DNA of 64,000 nucleotides from Trichoplusia ni (GCF_003590095.1 NC_039478.1:12028001-12092000), one strand, 5' to 3'. Shown: positions 36,011 to 50,613, counted from the first letter of the stretch. Notes: generated by a model from the letters alone, not told the origin. Program-made: numbers and translations.

Positions 36011-38540
36011 ATTTGCAAGACTTTGTATATCGGTATATGATACTATTTTACTCTCACGTTATTAAGAAAAAGTTACCAATATTGATAAAAAGAAAAAGAC
36101 TATCGAATTTAGAAAAAAGAACATCAACTAATATTTAAAATATATTCCAAAAAAAAAAGGAGCCAATAACAACTGGCTGACACCGTCCATTATTCGTAGC
36201 CAATAAACAACAAAACAAAACAGCATCGCAACACTAAATAAATTTGAGCTCTACAAAATATCACAAATAAAACCTTATAGCTGAACAATCAAGGTTCGTT
36301 GGTCTTCACTAAATCGTGTAGAATAGTGTCGAAATAGAGCGACTAGCAACTCGAGGTGAAAAAGAAACGCGAGATGCAGCCAATCAATCTACATTTACAA
36401 TCATATGAGTATCGATCCTAGTGTGTAGTGCGACTAATAGTGCTTGATACTTGGAGAGTTTTTATTTCAAGTCTACTGATTTACTTTTGAAGACAAGTTA
36501 CATTTTTATAAGCAATATTTAAAAAAAATGCTTTACGTAATCAAATTCTCTAAGTTTTACAAACATATGTAAGTGATTATGAACATTATCAATGGTTAAA
36601 ACGTCAACGATTTACGTGCTGGCTTAGTTTCACATTACATATAGAATTCTTAAAAAACACTACTAAACAAACACCTAAAAAAACATCACTTTGATCATCG
36701 GATTCTACGAAAAAATATGGTGCAATTATAAACTTAAAAGATGGCTAAAACTACGTAATGCAAGCGAGAATTTGCATGAGTTCGTTGAGAACCCTTGATA
36801 TTCACAGCATAGCAACAAACAACAATAGATCACACCAATGACATTATTAAATTAATGGAAGGGGTGATAAGAATCTTTTGATTACGGTATCATGGAACGA
36901 TGATTTCGTATTAGATTAAGATAGTTTTTATATCATAGTATTGTAGGGCGCTACCCCTAAAAATATAACAAAGTTATCTGTATTAAACTTGTCACATATT
37001 TTCTTAGAAATTTGAAAAAAATAAATCAGCCAGAACCAACAAACCTACGTCTTACTGACTTGCTTTCAATGTAATAAATGAATAATTAAATTGAAACTTA
37101 AAACATACGCGAGATTAAAGAAATTGTTAAGTATGTTGTATAATATGCAATTTAACTACATACAAACATTGTTAACTAAAACATTTCAATCATAAACGAC
37201 ATATTCACGGTAAAACTCGTAAAATTAGTAAAATTACGTTTTGAATTACAAAAAGAGCAACGATCAAGATTAGTCGAGCGATGAATAGCGCTCGTCAATC
37301 GCTGCTCTGACGAATAGTTTAGAAAGACTTCATTCGATGTATGCAGAGGGTAACTCCAATATCGCATAGTACCAATACGAATCCGAACTCACCCCTCGTA
37401 TTCATAAATAAATTTATTGTCATTTTTATCTACTTATTGAATAAATAATGTTATTCAATAAATCTGATTTATAAAAACGATTCGATTTAATTTATCAATT
37501 AAATTGATTTGACTACACAAACATAATATAAAATATTTTCAGAGGTTATTTTTTTTTCTGAACTAATATAATGTTATGTTTTCAATAGGTTTTAATTATT
37601 GGATTGTTTGTGCATTCATTATCATGAGTCTCTTTCTTGGATAGCTATGTAATTGTTTTTTCAAGTACCTTTTGGTAAAATAAATTAGTATTTTGCTTTA
37701 TTGATTTAGGCTTAGCCAAGTTAATAAAAACTTAATGATTGTTAAAAGAGCTAGGAATTAATTCGAAAGTACTCTCGAACGATTTACGTCCATGGTACCG
37801 AATCTCGGGTGGTAACAAGGAATATTAAAAATCTTTAAGGAATGTAAAATATTCGCAACACTAAGATCGAATCGAATTTTATAAAAAAACATAGACACCT
37901 AAAAAACTACTTATCCACATTTTTCAGGCTACTTGTAAAGGCTGTGTCAATACATGTTTTAAAGTAATAAGCATTATTATAATTTTGGATGCGACAGCGC
38001 AATACACGGCATGGAGCAAAATCACATTTCATCATCCACGTAATAATATTTTAATAGTAGAACCATCGTAAGATTGATTAATTATTAAAGACTCCGGTTG
38101 TGTCCGAAACTAGTCGGGCCATCCCGATAAATAAACGTGAATAAACTGTTGCACAGTTTAATAGCAAAATTATTACTTTAAGATGTGGTTATAGACCCTC
38201 TGTTATCGTCGATTAAAATCTATAAAAAAATCTGGATTTTTTATGTTATCTATTAAAACAGTCAAATAAAAACTGCAAACACACATACCCCTTTTTTAAT
38301 CAAGAATTAAAAAGACAGTTATTTGAATTTACTGAATATAAAATTTATTTGTTATTAGTAAAGAGTTTCGTAAACAGTCGTAGAAATATTTGGTTTGTGC
38401 TAATTGGGTTTTGTGGGAAACTTGAAACAGATTCCTAGTATTTTGTAATAAATATACGGCCCAGATAACAAGTTTGACTCTAGACTAATGGGCTTAAGAC
38501 CTAAATAAACAGTGTTATAATGTACTAAAAACGGTTGATT
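36011..38540. other. AT-rich, nothing recognised
   Basis: No gene or shared repeat seen. The minus-strand frame at 37176-37367 is chance. Confidence 0.35.
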
Positions 38541-38744
38541 TCAGCTTTGCCCGCCTGAAAATCAGTTATAGTTGCAAAAACATTACACTTCTCGAACGAA
38601 GTCGGATAGAACATAGCCTATGTGTTAATCGAAGGTATCTGCTACCTTCATACCAAGTTTAAACGAAATCGGTCCAGCCGTTTCAGCGTAAAAGTGACAA
38701 ATACAAACACTCTCTCACATACTTTCACATTTATAATATTCGTG
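38541..38744 (-). mobile_element. Helitron-like or related interspersed element, reverse orientation
   Basis: From the high end: ATATTATAAATGTGAAAGTA, CACTTTTACGCTGAAACGG, CTGGACCGATTTCGTTTAAA, CTTGGTATGAAGGTAGCAG, ATAGGCTATGTTCTATCC. The 3' end is worn (GGCGGGCAAAGCTGA) with no CTAG. Confidence 0.5.
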
Positions 38745-41700
38745 TGATACTGTGTGAAGGAAATTGCAAAACTTAGATAAACATTTCCTAAATTTATTTT
38801 AAAGAGTGCTTATAAATATCGTATATAGATGCTAGTCTACCAAGTTGTGTATAGAAACTTATTTTAGTGGAACTTTTTATATTATTTCCATCCTTCTCTG
38901 GCAAGTGATAAATATTATTTGCTTTTAGTTCTTAGTGTTTTGGGTTAGCGGGCGTTACATTCATGGAATATATAAGAGTAGGTGGAAGCGGCATTCGGGC
39001 AACGCTTGCTGTCACTAATATAAGGTTAAGATCAACTTTAATTTATTCATTTCTTGTTTCTCTCCGTCATGTGTCAAATTCAGATATTAAAGTATTACGA
39101 ATCGGTTATTATTATGCAAAAACGACACCAAAAAACAATATCCTTGGGAATTAGATATTATAATTGTTGCAGACCTATTCATATACGTGGACTACTTGAA
39201 AAATGTTGCTCCTTTATCATGTAGTTCATCCAAAGGTAATTATGTAATCGTACATACACATATTATGTATGAGCACTTCCTCCCTTTTTTGTATTCCATG
39301 AAAAATAGAGAAATAAAAAAGCGAAAATATGAATTAGGAATTATATTATTTTATTACGTGTGAAAGTTTGCTACTTTTTATGTATACATATAATATATCC
39401 ATGTTTACATGAAGATTGTGTGAGACAGTAATATATGAATTTATTTGATGTTACCGCTTTTGTTCGCCTTAACTAAGTGTGACTTCTGAAAGTACATTTA
39501 TATCGATATTTATTAATATCTGTATCTAATAAAGTAGGCGTTGTATGGTGTAGCTAAAGGCTTGTGTTATGAGCGTTGGCTTGGCAAGCTAAAGGTCGTA
39601 AGTTCGATTTTTACGCGTCAATATCTTTGAATTCATGTCCTGATTAAGATGAAGGAACAATTGTGAGGATACCATCACAATTAAAAAATTAAAGATAATA
39701 AATAAATTCTGCAATACTTAAAATTACCTTAGAGGCCTTTTTGTTTTCTTTGCTTGTTTCTCTCGTTGGAGTCAATTCCTAGAACCACATAAAAACCTAA
39801 CAACTCTCATAAAAAATAAACAAACTCAAGCTTCTATAGGTAATTGATACCATATACATTACACATGCACCTAAGTTGATATATTATTTAAACTTTCATG
39901 TACAATGGTGGTATATAAGGGGACTTCATGCCGACTTAATATATCAAGAATAATAAAACTTAAAACTCTTTCAGTCTGTTTCCACCAGAGCACAGTCTTC
40001 AGACTACAGAGGCTTGAGTTTCCGCGATATTAAGGCTCACCTCATATTGACACGCGCCGTATTGAACGACTACACGTCTCTGAGTCCCATCAATCCCGAA
40101 CCATTGAGGTTTTATTGAGATTTTACAATTTAAGGTTGGTATTTTATGACGTAATGAAATTTAGAATGGGAGAAGTTGGAAAATTTGCGTTTTTAAGTAT
40201 TTATTTAATAAAGTAGGTAATGAGGGTTGTGGCGGTAGAAACTTGAAGAATAGAACAAGCTTTTTTGTTTGGCAAATAGGTTGGTTGAGAAGATGACTTA
40301 GCATTCGTAGCCTAGCATCGTAATAAGATTAGATAGTTATGTTACAACCAAATTTAAAAAGGTTTTTGGAATATAATATTTAGTTATTTACGTAATTACA
40401 TATGAAAACGTAGTCATAAATTAAAATAAAAGTACAAACAACAAAACACCGGTAGAACTAAATAAATAACTGAAAACCTAAATCACATAGTTATAAAAAT
40501 GAAACTAAAGTAACTCATGAACTGCAAAACAGTTTGCGATAAAATTTAATAAGTATAGATAGGTATGAAATTGAATTGATAGCAGCCCACATTGCTGGCG
40601 CTTGGCGTGAAATTATCAAGAGCTACATCGCAGATTAAGTGACGAGAAGCCTTCGTAACTTAGCCGGGATCGATCGACCCACTTCGTAAAGAAAATATAC
40701 ATGCAGTCGCTTAGTTCTGCAATGACGCCTGCAGGTTGAAACTTTAACTACCTTATGACCAACCGTTTGGGTTGAAAGAAGATTTCGTTAAGTATATTTT
40801 ATGGTGACTGTTTAGGTAACGGCAGTAAAGTGGTTTAATGTTTGAATGTATAATACCTATTGTATTATTGTAATAACTAGTAATAGTTTTCAAAATATGT
40901 AACTATAGAAGAAGTTACATTTATTATCCTTTACATTATGTTTTTAATCTTTGGGTGTTTTTTTTTTATAAAACAACTGCATTAAGGAATTTAATATTTG
41001 TGTCTTGACAAGCATTCGTAAATAACTCAAACGCAGTGAGCTCTTAAGCAAAGCTGTTACTGTCGATATTAAGGTAACGAGAATGACTAAGAGAAGACAA
41101 ACGTAATTATATTAAACTAACAGTAAAAACATTTTAATAAAACACATACCAAAACAAAAAAAAGCTTAGCAGACGATGTAAAATTCACAAAATAAACTCC
41201 TCAAGAAAAATCTAAGCATCCGCGTCCCTGAGAACATGCAGTAAATAAACTATTTAACCTACCCCGTTCTAACAAACGCTAAAAGTCCCTCATAAACTCA
41301 CTTTATCGCTTAAGAGCGCATCTTTAAAATTCTAATACTGTAAATGCACTAGAAAGTGCAATCTCATGAACAGAAAATTGCCTGCAAAAGGTGACTCGGC
41401 AAGTATTTGTGATAAGGGTGTATTTCAGTTCAATATCAGCTGAGCTTGAAGCAAATACCCCTGAAATTGTTTGTTGGGAGTCATCAGTTTTATTTGAATT
41501 TGTTTTTGCTGTTAACATGTTTTTTTTTCGGGATTTAAATAGTGGTTATCAAATTTTGTATAGCCAGTAACCTCACTTAACTTAAAATAAAACTTATTTA
41601 CTTAACATAATTTTCGTGAGGTGAAGTCATAGTTGACTTATTTTGGATCCGAATCTAGTCTGACGATTCTGATAAATACGCTTGAGTAAATCGCTAAAAC

Positions 41701-41789
41701 AATTACGTTAACTAGTTCTAGTATGGTCATATCGAGGATCATGAAAAAGAGTCTCCGATTTGTTGCACAAGAAATATCTTACAAGATAA
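38745..41789. other. AT-rich, one diverged SINE, otherwise nothing recognised
   Basis: A mixed patch at 40015-40115 (CACGCGCCGTATTGAACGAC) and another at 40590-40740 (CGATCGATCGACCC-like) have no open frame. Confidence 0.3.
39540..39712 (+). mobile_element. tRNA-derived SINE, diverged
   Basis: The head is tRNA-like (GGTGTAGCTAAAGGCTTGTG, then AAGGTCGTAAGTTCGATTTT as a worn box B), followed by a short body and an AATAAATAAA-type tail. A G-to-T change weakens the box B consensus, so it is probably inactive. Confidence 0.55.
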
Positions 41790-41985
41790 ATACAAACTAT
41801 TATCTTTGCCAAGTTTACATGTTTATTGTGTATTACCGCAGACACCACAAAAATTACACCAAGACACAGAAAAAAAATCTGTACGCATTACAAAAACATT
41901 TCTCTTTTGTGGGAATCGAGCTTACGACCTCCAGTACAGCAGTCTGTACCACCAACCACTCGACCAACAAGCCGGTCTAGATGTT
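41790..41985 (-). mobile_element. tRNA-derived SINE, diverged, reverse orientation
   Basis: Read on the minus strand, the head has GGTCGAGTGGTTGGTGG (box A-like) and GAGGTCGTAAGCTCGATTCC (box B), followed by a body with CTGTGTCTTGGTGTAATTT as in family B. Three overlapping plus-strand frames here are shadows of the repeat. Confidence 0.6.
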
Positions 41986-44182
41986 TCAACTGTCGAAGCG
42001 GGACGGTGCTCTACACTGTTGTGCTCTTGCTTTCACAGCTGCAAGTTTTCTTCAAGAGCTGGTAGACAGCATTACTTAATATAGCCTCGATCGTATTAAC
42101 ATTCGCCCCACGAACCACACAACCAGTTGTAATTCAAGAGAATCGAATTAACGTGTCAGTTCGCTCGTTTTCTCTGGGTACGGCGGTGAAATAATAAAGC
42201 TCTTGTTACTTTATCGAATAAGATTATGGTTATCGAGTGTGATTAGAAATTTAAACTGTAAAAAGTGAGATTAATTAGTAATGTCGCATAATTTTTTTAT
42301 TACTATCTTGTATGTTAAATATTATCTGAACTGTTACCTTACGAAGATTGCTGATGCTGGACATGAACAACATAAATTCCTCCTCCTCTATTAATTGTAA
42401 TAAAACTTCGACGTGACCAAATTCAAAAAATATAGGTATGTTACGTATTTAATTATTCTTTTTTAAGTGCAAAAGCAATTATAAAAATAAGTATAACATA
42501 CATTTATTACACCATAACACCACACATTTTCATGTTTTTTTTATATAATTATTATTTTTTTATAGCCTACGGAACTCGCACAACTCAACATGAAACACGC
42601 ACATCATCGTTTTTTTACAAACTTGTGTTTTAGCTCTCAGATAACTTTGTTAATTAAATTTTGCATTTTTTTTCTCCCCAGTGAGACGGTTCCCCACCTG
42701 ATTGGGATTATACTTAGATTATACTTTCTTATGAAGTGTATTGGAAAGTATTACGAAAGCAAGATAAAGCCCGTAGAGGAAATTAATTTTTTGACATTAA
42801 TAATGTGATGAAAACTGATAAGGCGGAAACAACAACAGCGAGAGAAAATTTGAACCGTTTTCTTTGTTAATAAATAGACTTAAATTTTGTTTGTTTTTTT
42901 TTGTTTTCTTTTTCAGGTTTGGTACTCAATTGGTAAAAAAGAACGCTATAAATGACTCCCCGATGTCTGTTCATAAGTCACCGGATTGTATCTCATGAAA
43001 TGATATGGATAGACTTCTATTGATGTTATAACAACAAAAACTTAAAAAAAGGATTGATGTTACAGCTTACACATTTATACCACTTTGTTTATAAAAATAG
43101 TATTAGTTGAGATGTGGATAATATCGTGAGCAACTCATGTTAACATATCTCTTAAGTTTTACTGACTACATATGAAAATATGTGTAAAGAATGATGGTTT
43201 CGCCAAAATAAATAAACAAACCAAAGTAAGTTAGCGTCAACATGTTTATTGATCGTTATAGTCTACATCATACTCAGAAGGTACTTGAAGGTTATGGGTA
43301 GATACATTTAAACGTCATTTAGTCAATATTGAAAGTGATATAACTTTATAAAACAGTTATATTCTACTGAAAAGCCTTCCCTTGAGACATTACCTTTCAA
43401 GATATCTAAAGTTATAACTAAATTGTACGCAAGTGCGTCAAACAATATATTAATCGAAACTTATTCAAACTCAAAACAATTTTGTTTAATGTTAACACTC
43501 TTTTAAATGTAATAAATTGTACGAAGATAAGTATTAAATATTTGATACACAATTCTGACCTAGCGTTGTTGCAAACGTCGCAAGTAAACGTTGTTTTGCA
43601 TAATGCAGAAAAAAACATTCAATACGAATAAAAAAAAGGCACTCATAATATTACATGTTGTCCGATTTTCAGACGTACACAATTTGCTCACAAAATTTCA
43701 TATTCATATTGCAAAGTAAAAATGGTAGAAACAATGATGGATCCTGATGGGCACAGCACAATAGTAGGATAATTTTTATGTGTAGGTATATTTTTTGAAT
43801 GACACCCTGTATCTGTACAAATCAGTCCATCAAAACGAAGTTCGCCGAATCAGCTTTCTTATATAAAGAAACAGCGTTGTATAAATAACGAAAATACCAG
43901 TCTAATAATAAGTTGAAGCCCAGTCGGTAATGAAGATAACTTTATCTTAAGCGCCACTTTGCTTCGAGACAATAATTCACAATAAACGCACCTCTGACCG
44001 ACCTTTTATCAAATGAGAGCGGAGACAATCAGCACACTTCGTCTTGAACTGCGCCGCGACCTGACTTTGTCTGACTTTACCCGTATTTATTTAGCACTAA
44101 GGAATCAAATCCGTGTATCGCGGGGGTTTTAGGGTTAACAAAACAATATAAGGAACTTAGCAAAACTAATTGCATCAATGGT
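41986..44182. other. AT-rich, nothing firmly recognised
   Basis: Apart from the possible transposon end at 43.8 kb, no gene or repeat is seen. Frames at 42590 and 43418 are low-complexity chance coding. Confidence 0.3.
43640..43811. repeat. Possible DNA-transposon end fragment
   Basis: The stretch ends TTTTTTGAATGACACCCTGTA, like the TACAGGGTGTCATT-type ends of mariner-like and MITE elements. No matching opposite end was found upstream, so it may be a one-ended remnant or chance. Confidence 0.25.
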
Positions 44183-44310
44183 TTGACCCCGCGTAGGACA
44201 ACCATATATGTAATCTGCGAATGCTTGTTCTGAGTCTGGGTCTCTACGTGCATGTGACTTGAATGTTTGTTAAATTTCCTGCGCACAAGGATAAAAATTT
44301 TATCCAGGAA
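44183..44310 (+). mobile_element. tRNA-type SINE body fragment (family C)
   Basis: CCCGCGTAGGACAA, then TGCTTGTTCTGAGTCTGGGT, then GTGCATGTGACTTGAATG and an AAGGATAAAA-like end match a widespread lepidopteran SINE body. The tRNA-like head is mostly missing. Two related fragments are at 47.5 and 63.3 kb. Confidence 0.5.
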
Positions 44311-44636
44311 GATGTCGATCGTTTCGATCTTTATTAATTTCCTACAACTAGAAGATCTAAACTCAAAATGTGACGAATTTATTTAACTTTTTTACCGTCA
44401 CCGTACCTTGTATTGAAGAACTTATAATTGGTATCATGTGCTTGTAGAGGAAAGTTCAAGACAGTGTAAGCTTCTTATTTACATGAAATGATAAAGGTAA
44501 TGCATATACTGCAGCCCTAAGTACAGTTACAAAAAAACCTACTTAACAGTTTTACGTGATTACACAAAAACAGTTCAAAGTATGAAAGGGTTTAACGAGG
44601 GGTTGTAATAACCACTCAGAGATGTTATCCAGCCAA

Positions 44637-44765
44637 ACCCTACCACCAACTCTTAAGCTAATACAACAGTCATCATTAAAGCGAGATGGCACTACACGGG
44701 GATAGAGCGACATCCCTCTTTCACAATGAGAACAGTTTTACGTTAAGAGTTCGTGGTAGGCCCCG
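44637..44765. mobile_element. Small inverted-repeat element (MITE-like), about 130 bp
   Basis: The left end CCCTACCACCAACTCTTAAG is the near reverse complement of the right end GTTAAGAGTTCGTGGTAGG (two or three mismatches over about 18 bases). The interior has GCGAGATGGCACTACACGG and GAGCGACATCCCTCTTTCAC. A diverged relative is seen at 60.07 kb. Confidence 0.55.
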
Positions 44766-44990
44766 CTGACTCAAATTACAGAAACCCTAGACAGTGAATC
44801 CTCTAGCAGAGAACTACTTAACCTAATTAATAAGAAAAATCTTGACAAAAGACGACCGTATTTTCGACACTCCATTGTTTTTCGTCGTGAGGTCACGTCG
44901 TTTGCCCCTAAGTAGGTTGGAGATATGTATAAATTATACAAGTTTAGCTTGCGGCTTTGCGTGTGAGTACATTTTATTTTAATAAATTTA

Positions 44991-45115
44991 ATTTGTCTAT
45001 ATTATTTATTTATTTTGAAATATGTAAGTATATTTATCAGTTGTCTACTCGTTATACGTTCTGCTTAGTTTGAGACTAGGTGGCGTTGTGGAATGTTATT
45101 ATGATTATATTACTA
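44991..45115 (+). mobile_element. SINE family B, 3' fragment
   Basis: It shares AAGTATATTTATCAGTTGTC and GCTTAGTTTGAGACTAGGTG plus a TTATT-rich tail with the 3' part of the element at 61.7 kb. The tRNA-like head is absent. Confidence 0.65.
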
Positions 45116-47499
45116 ATTTTAAATAAAAAAATTACTCATAACTTCTTAAAAAGATCACTCTAAACTTTTTAAGAATTTTAATTGACTTACAATTTTCTCT
45201 GTTTTTTATCTGTAACCTACACTAATTATGTAGAAAGAAACACATAGTAATTAAACACTAAAAAAAAGAGATGCATAATTGTTTCTACAAAATCCTATTC
45301 CATTCACTATAATAATATCGAGTAATAAGCGACACGTCGACATAAGGTCAAACGACTTCACTGTTCTAGTTCTAGGAAGCTCGTAATATATAGATAATTA
45401 TTATTCAATTTAACTATACATGTGCCTTTCACGATATTCAACTAATTACGGGTAGCTACTATCAAATACCTAGAATAGAATTTATAGAGAATTCAAAATA
45501 TAAGCTCAATTCCCTTTGAAGTTCTCTTTAGTCCCAACGAGATAAGTATGAGTTAAATATTGTATTAATCGTGTCTTTCATGTCAGTAATATGTCAATTA
45601 TCAACACATTTCAATTAAAACGATGAAAAATAAACCTGGATGCATAATTTTACTGCTTTACTGGACAATATTAACATGTTATAGCATACTTCTGCGTGAT
45701 TCTTTAAATATCATCAATACAAATGGTTCCAAAGTCTAACAATCAATTTTGATTTGCGATTCACGACTTCGAATGCCGGGAACTAGATGATGTAGTACAC
45801 CCACTAAGTATGCATCGCCTCAAAAAAAATGTGTTTCGAAATAATTAAAAGTAAACGAGAAAGTATCAGGCAACTAAGAAAAAAAACAATCGAGCCAATG
45901 ACATTTAGTTTGAAAAGCCTAATTTTCACTTCTGAAAATCGAATGACTTTCTCAATTGAGTATTCCATAATACAAAAACAGATTACAAAATATTAAAAAA
46001 TAGTTAATTAGGACTGAACCACGATATACACAAAATACAAAAACAATTAAATCTAAAACAAAAACGAAACGTCCTTGACCGAGAAAATCATTGGGAAGCA
46101 CAACAGCAGGTCAATGAACAGGAATCTTGAGTGTGAACAGCATTACATCCTCCATGGACTTCAAAGTGACTTATTAAGCGGTAAATAGTATCTAAAGACA
46201 GACAGCCATAATGGTTACTCATTAGCCAGCTTCAATTAAAAGGAGCTCGGGTGAAAGCCACGCTGCGTCGGATTACGAAAACCCTACGCCGAGATGAACG
46301 AAAAAAATCTTACCCTATTCCTCTACGGGAGATACTGGATGTAATGACTTGTGTTCGTTTGTATGTATGTTGATCTTAGTTTTTGGGTATCATTTGAAGA
46401 AAATAATTAGTTGTTTTTTTTTGTATTATTTTTGTACTTTAAATTCTTTTATTATAATTGACCACAAATTCGTTTTTTATTCTTATGCTTTTTAATGAGA
46501 TGTCGAGCTGATAAGACAATCCTGCAGTTTTTTTCAAGCGAAATCAGGTTTTAACTGAAAACGACGATTGGACAAACTGAACAAAGATTGTAAACTATTG
46601 CACACCTCAATTCCTAAATGGTAATTTAGACAATATTAAAAAAACAACGTATTGAACAGGGTTTATCGAACTCCTAAACATAAAGAACCGAAAGGAAAAA
46701 AGTTCGGTTGCCTGCAAATCCAGTAGGTACCTACATACAGTAAACAAATTTATTATGCATATCGTGCAGTATTTCACCCTGTCTGACTGTCTTACATTAA
46801 AGTCAGAACGTCTTAAAATACGTTTTTATGACAAGTAGTAAATTTTATCTCTACCCTCGTTTTATTTTAATCTCAAGGTGACCATCGAGGTCCAAAAAGT
46901 CAAGTTGCAAAAGCCGCGTTGAAATTACCTTAAACATTGTTGGAATAAATTGGTAATTAAGAAAAAGTTTATTCAGTGAGAGTGTTATTACAGAAAGTCA
47001 AGTGATAGCCGTTAATGGAGGGCCGCCGACCTTTTTACACGTTCTAGAACAACTTGGATTATTCTTTATTCAAATTGATAATTATTAAAAAATATTAAAC
47101 TTTATTATTTTGTGAGAGAACTAAATTGGAACAATAAATGGAGAAATTTATTAGAATAAAAACAATGGTTAGTTTTTTTCGCGGTTTAATATACTTGGAT
47201 GTTACTTGTCGTTGCAAATTATAGTCTTTGTTCGTTTTGGAGACTTGGTTAACCGTGTGAAACATTATTCAAAACATTTTCTTGATTTAGTCGTGATAGT
47301 TTTATGAGGGATAGATAAAAACAAGTAAGTGAAACAACCAAACAACAACAAACCTCAGTGCGCGTCACCAAGGCTACATATAGGTTAAAAAAAGTAAATT
47401 TTAAAACAAAATTGGCCACCTATCACATTGATTACCATACCAACCGTTTCTTAACCTTGATCTTTATTTTAACTATCTGGCTATTAATATGTTTGATAT
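45116..47499. other. AT-rich, nothing recognised
   Basis: A mixed patch at about 46100-46330 (GGAGCTCGGGTGAAAGCCAC, GCTGCGTCGGATTACG) could be a conserved element. No frame is open through it. Confidence 0.3.
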
Positions 47500-47608
47500 C
47501 TGTGTGACCCACAAGTGTCCTGAATCAGATTGTCTTGGGTGCATGTGAATATAATGTTTGTGAAACCCCAGCTATGCAAGGATAAAACTCCATAATGCGG
47601 GAGTTGCT
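47500..47608 (+). mobile_element. SINE family C, diverged fragment
   Basis: GTGTGACCCACAAGTGTCCT, GGGTGCATGTGAAT, GTTTGTGAAACCCC and GCAAGGATAAAAC follow the same order as in the copy at 44.2 kb. No head is present. Confidence 0.5.
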
Positions 47609-50600
47609 TATAAAAATTAAATAAAAACTATCTAGACAGGAAAATACTGAGAAAAACTAATACACAGAACACACATCCATATATTATTTTAATGAAATTA
47701 TATACCGACAGCACATACATTTTTAAAATCGCCTAACACAATTAGTACGAACTATTCTCCATAAATAAATATAGACTATGTGAGTTGGATTTAAAAACAA
47801 TAAATTGAGTTAGGTAGGAAATAAATGTAATAGGTTTTATTGCTCGCCTCGGCGCGAAGTGAATACGCAACGTAGGTTGGTAAACATTGATTTTACAATG
47901 TGTTACCAGATTTGTTAACCATTTATCTGTATTTCATTTTCAAAATCTAGGACACGGGTTTGTATTTATAGTTGTTTTATTAAAAATATATCCTGAAATA
48001 ACAAATTTATTAAAAAAACATATTTCAATATATGGATAAATTAGAGCATAATACACAAATTGAGAATATGTGCCTGTTATAAATATGACGCTACAAACAA
48101 TATGTGAATGAAAATTGTACAAAGAGTTTATGATTCCATTAAAACACCTTCGAGCTAGAACAAAAAATACAATCAAACATCCGAATGCATTCCATTTCGG
48201 TGTATCGGGACACTAACGCGTCAAAGGGATATTCCGAACAAAAACCCCATTGCATTTTCCTATCTGTAAATAATAGAATCATACCGCAACCACTGGTAAA
48301 ATATGACCTCGAAAGGTAGCTATAAAATAGCTAGGAGACTCCCAACCAAGTAGTAATATTACTGCAGTTGTTTGTTGAAGCGAGACAAAACAATACTCGG
48401 CATATCGCGGCATCTCTTTCCCACATCTCTAATAATATTACTTTGAGTGACGGTGGTAGACTCTCTGAGCAGCGAACATGGCAACCCGTTTAAAATCCTG
48501 CAAACGGTACGTACGGTATCACACAGGATTGACGATAAAACTCAACAATAAATAATAAATGTTGGCAGTTAACGTTTTATCGCAATACGGGTTAATTTAT
48601 ACCCGCTGAGGACAAAGGAACGACAAAAAATTTTGCTTCGTTGAGAAAAAATGGAGTGCTGCAGTTTTGACTGCAGATCTGATAGAGACATAGATGCAGA
48701 TATATCTATATTCACGTTGGCTGTTCATACACTTGTGTTTCTTAGTACATATTTTAGGAATAGAATAGATTTATTTCCAAAATTCGACTGCCTGACATCT
48801 ATATTTACTTATTCTCTTACTTATTACTCTACCGTCAATTTTTAGGATCTCTTTATTTAAAAGATGCAAATACACGCCTAAAATCGAACTAAGAAATAAA
48901 AAGTTAAATTATATACTTTCGATTTCATAAACATTTTAGTCACAATTATATTTACTAACAAACAGTCGAAAATACATATAGAAACAGATTTACAAGTTCA
49001 CCTCCACTAAACGAGTTATCCTTTCCAAATTAATTTAGGTCAACAAAAATATTTTAACGCCAAATAATTTCCCTTGAGTTAGCGAGTGTCAGAACTTTAT
49101 TATCGAATGAACCTTTCTCTCCTCTAGTGGTTTTCTGAAGCTCTTCAAATATTATCATAAGGTAATTATAAGACATTGATACGATAACACCAAGAACTTT
49201 CGCTCTCTTGCCGCTCAAATAGTTTTAATATAACCTTTCACAAACGACAGTAATAGTGACACCTTTAAAGCATAAAATACTCTTAAGGCGCTCATCTTTT
49301 GTGAAAATGAGTTAAAGTTATCGCGAACTTAGTCCTATAAAATGTGCTGACCCTTAAGCGATATTCAATAGACCTTTTTTTTCGAGATTGCTTTTTAAAC
49401 CTCGTTGAAAAGAAAGGAATTATTAGGGTAGCAAATAACGCTTTCTGCCGATGAGTTATTGGGAACAGGCAACTACTTTCATGGACCGCTTATCCGAATC
49501 TACGAGACGGATTTTTTAGCATAAAGATTTGTGCGGTTCTAATCTCGTGATTGGCTCGGCTGGTGGAGAAAGGAACAACGAGTTTTGGAGACTCTGCTAT
49601 ATTTACATTTGTATTTTTTTAGTATAGAAATAATTGTGTTTCTCTAAGAAAACAACACTTTTTATAGTATTTTTTTACCACTATTTGGTTTCCATTAAAA
49701 AGTTTTTTCAACATTGTCACCATATTTGTTATCACAAAATCGTTTTTTAAATAATGATTTTAAAAAATCGTAACTTGCAGAATTTTACGAGTAATACGTC
49801 AAAAAATAGTCAAACACCCTGTCAACCTAAATAAAAACAAAAGTAGATAATTAAACATACATAAATGGGAACTATAACAAACTTTAAGTACCTCTTAAAA
49901 AACCAACAGACTAAATAGTCCAACGCACCTTCGCGTTCGCAGTAAACACGTAATTCTCGTAAAACGAACCTTGATATTTAAAGCATTGTTTTAATATGAA
50001 CTGTACCAACAAAGATAAACAGTGTTGCCACTGATGTGATTATTTAATCCCCGGTCCCCGAGACGAGTTGCAGCCAAGGGGTCGTTCGTCAGAGACATAA
50101 AAATAAATTACAATGTTAAATTTTGCACACCCCAAATCACTGGGGATTCGACGATTTGTTCCGGTGCGCCGTCGCTTTTTATTAGCGAAGATATACTGAC
50201 AGCGGCACTAATAGTAAACGTAATAATTAATATTGAATGTTAAATGTATGACCAATTGACCAGGAACGCTGTAATGTGGGATATACTTGAATGTGTATAT
50301 TAGGTCCCTCAGTAGGAAAAGAGTTTTTAAAAATTGTTTTTTTTTTATATATAACTGCACGATACATCTTCTGAGTACTGAGTAGTTATTTATATAATAA
50401 GACTTGGGGTATATTCGAGAAACACTCACTATAATTGTATATGCTATGGTTACGCTACCATGACTAAACCACTATACTGATGTGGATGAAACTTTGTATG
50501 AAGTAAGTTTCAAGGATAGAAAAAAGGAACGTGACTACTGACGTAGGTTATTCGTCCGAAGTCGAAAAGACTACTGAAATAAATAATATTTTTGTATATG

Positions 50601-50613
50601 AGAAAAAGTACTA
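47609..50613. other. AT-rich, nothing firmly recognised
   Basis: GC rises near 50050-50090 (CCCCGGTCCCCGAGACG) and 50155-50180 (CCGGTGCGCCGTCGC). Around 50450-50580 there may be a very worn Helitron-like copy (AAACCACTATACTGATGTGG, GTCCGAAGTCGAAAAG). No gene. Confidence 0.3.
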
